Origin: Heyndrickxia shackletonii
Lineage (GTDB): Bacteria; Bacillota; Bacilli; Bacillales; Bacillaceae_C
Length of the DNA: 64,000 bases
Direction: 5' to 3'
Assembly: GCF_001420715.1 (NCBI RefSeq)
Contig: NZ_LJJC01000004.1
Coordinates: 2,674,522-2,738,521 of the forward strand
Part shown: one piece after another, positions 63,583 to 64,000 of the stretch
Numbering within the stretch: position 1 is the first letter of the stretch
Layout: each line of letters starts with the position of its first letter
The notes under the pieces: generated by a model
The model's input: only the letters and a program-made list of their open reading frames with translations
The model's database searches: none
Told to the model about the DNA's origin: nothing
Position numbers and translations under genes: made by a program

Positions 63583-64000
63583 TGTCAACACAAATATGTA
63601 CACTTTCGCTTGTATAAGAATGTACAAAATTACTCATTTTCTTTCGCTAAATGATTCTTTAAACGATAAGATTCTCCTACGATTGTAACGACTGTCGCGT
63701 GATGTAAAATTCGATCTAGAATTGCGTTTGCTAGCTTCGGCTCTTGAAAGATCTCATCCCATGATTTAAAGTTCACATTCGTTGTCAATATGGTACTTCG
63801 TTTTTCGTAACGCATGTCTATGAGTTGGAAAAAGAGCTTCGCATCTTCGGCATCAATCGGTAAATAACCTATTTCATCAATTATAAGTAGCTTGTATTTT
63901 GTATAATGCTTTAAACGAGCTTCTAATCGATTTTCTAGTCGTGCTCTCTTTAGATTTTGAATGAGGTCATGACACTTTATAAAATATGTACTAGTTCGTT
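63583..64000 (-). mobile_element. IS21-family insertion sequence, right end
   Basis: TGTCAACACAAATATGTACA at 63583 is followed by a second ATGTACA (63629), the spaced terminal repeats typical of IS21 ends, then the istB gene reading toward the end from inside. The rest of the element continues beyond the window. Confidence 0.75.
63630..64000 (-). CDS. istB: IS21 helper ATPase IstB (3' part)
   Basis: The visible 123 residues contain YKLLIIDEIGYLPIDAEDAK (Walker B region, DE), FFQLIDMRYEKRSTILTTNV (sensor), FKSWDEIFQEPKLANAILDR and ILHHATVVTIVGESYRLK, all diagnostic of IstB, the AAA+ ATPase that helps the IstA transposase. The frame is open to the window edge; the Walker A part and istA lie outside. 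The shorter frame beginning at 63815 is an internal methionine. Confidence 0.93.
   Translation of the reverse strand, partial: RTSTYFIKCHDLIQNLKRARLENRLEARLKHYTKYKLLIIDEIGYLPIDAEDAKLFFQLIDMRYEKRSTILTTNVNFKSWDEIFQEPKLANAILDRILHHATVVTIVGESYRLKNHLAKENE

Overview
The window looks like chromosomal DNA of an endospore-forming member of the Bacillaceae. It is AT-rich, ribosome binding sites are strong (AAAGGAGG-like), TTG and GTG starts are common, and it carries an alpha/beta-type small acid-soluble spore protein, a PadR regulator, a YesM/YesN-type two-component system, guanine and TPP riboswitches, and orthologues of Bacillus subtilis YoxD and YwhH. Genus cannot be fixed from the sequence alone. 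No rRNA, tRNA, CRISPR array or prophage was seen.

Layout. 1-4.7 kb: end of DNA glycosylase tag, a decayed DUF5694 fragment, a frameshifted methyltransferase translationally coupled to an aminoglycoside-adenylyltransferase-like gene, an MBL hydrolase, a CAP-domain protein and the spore protein. 4.8-8.6 kb: a purine permease behind a guanine riboswitch, then a complete group IIC intron sitting directly behind the terminator of a methyltransferase gene. 9.4-16 kb: an oxidoreductase, a 1020-residue protein with an N-terminal GNAT domain, a YbaK deacylase, a run of degenerate short repeats and a YoxD-type dehydrogenase. 16.5-31.2 kb: a large carbohydrate locus. A lipoprotein binding protein and two permeases, a secreted GH18-like multidomain protein, a sugar isomerase, two Gfo/Idh/MocA oxidoreductases, a NagB-like deaminase and an atypical NagA-like deacetylase are in one direction; a histidine kinase and AraC-type response regulator are divergent. 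A decayed aroA end follows nagA.

31.3-36.8 kb: an apparent operon DUF2848 - carbon-nitrogen hydrolase - MHS-type transporter - pxpB - pxpC - pxpA, that is, 5-oxoprolinase with its own uptake and two extra hydrolase-type genes, behind a clear 19-bp palindrome. 37-53 kb: mostly small self-contained units (ECF S component, PadR module, GntR/YtrA module, aldo/keto reductase, flavodoxin, AlkA-like glycosylase, an ECF sigma factor fused to a VOC domain, a ring-cleaving dioxygenase with an MhqR-like operator, TrhA with a structured leader, a cold shock protein). Mobile-type TGTCAGGCAC inverted repeats lie on both sides of one hydrolase gene.

53.7-57.9 kb: a thiamine-precursor salvage operon thiW-tenA-thiZ-thiX-thiY, controlled by two complete TPP riboswitches in tandem, each with its own terminator. 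58.6-63.6 kb: MFS transporter with LysR regulator, a membrane protein, a gamma-glutamylcyclotransferase-like protein and a NERD-domain protein. The window ends inside an IS21-family element (istB). Several genes carry single frameshifts or survive only as 3' ends (at 501, 695, 16508, 38671, 48395 and 57903), so the region is actively losing genes, or the assembly has some indel errors; the sequence alone cannot separate these.
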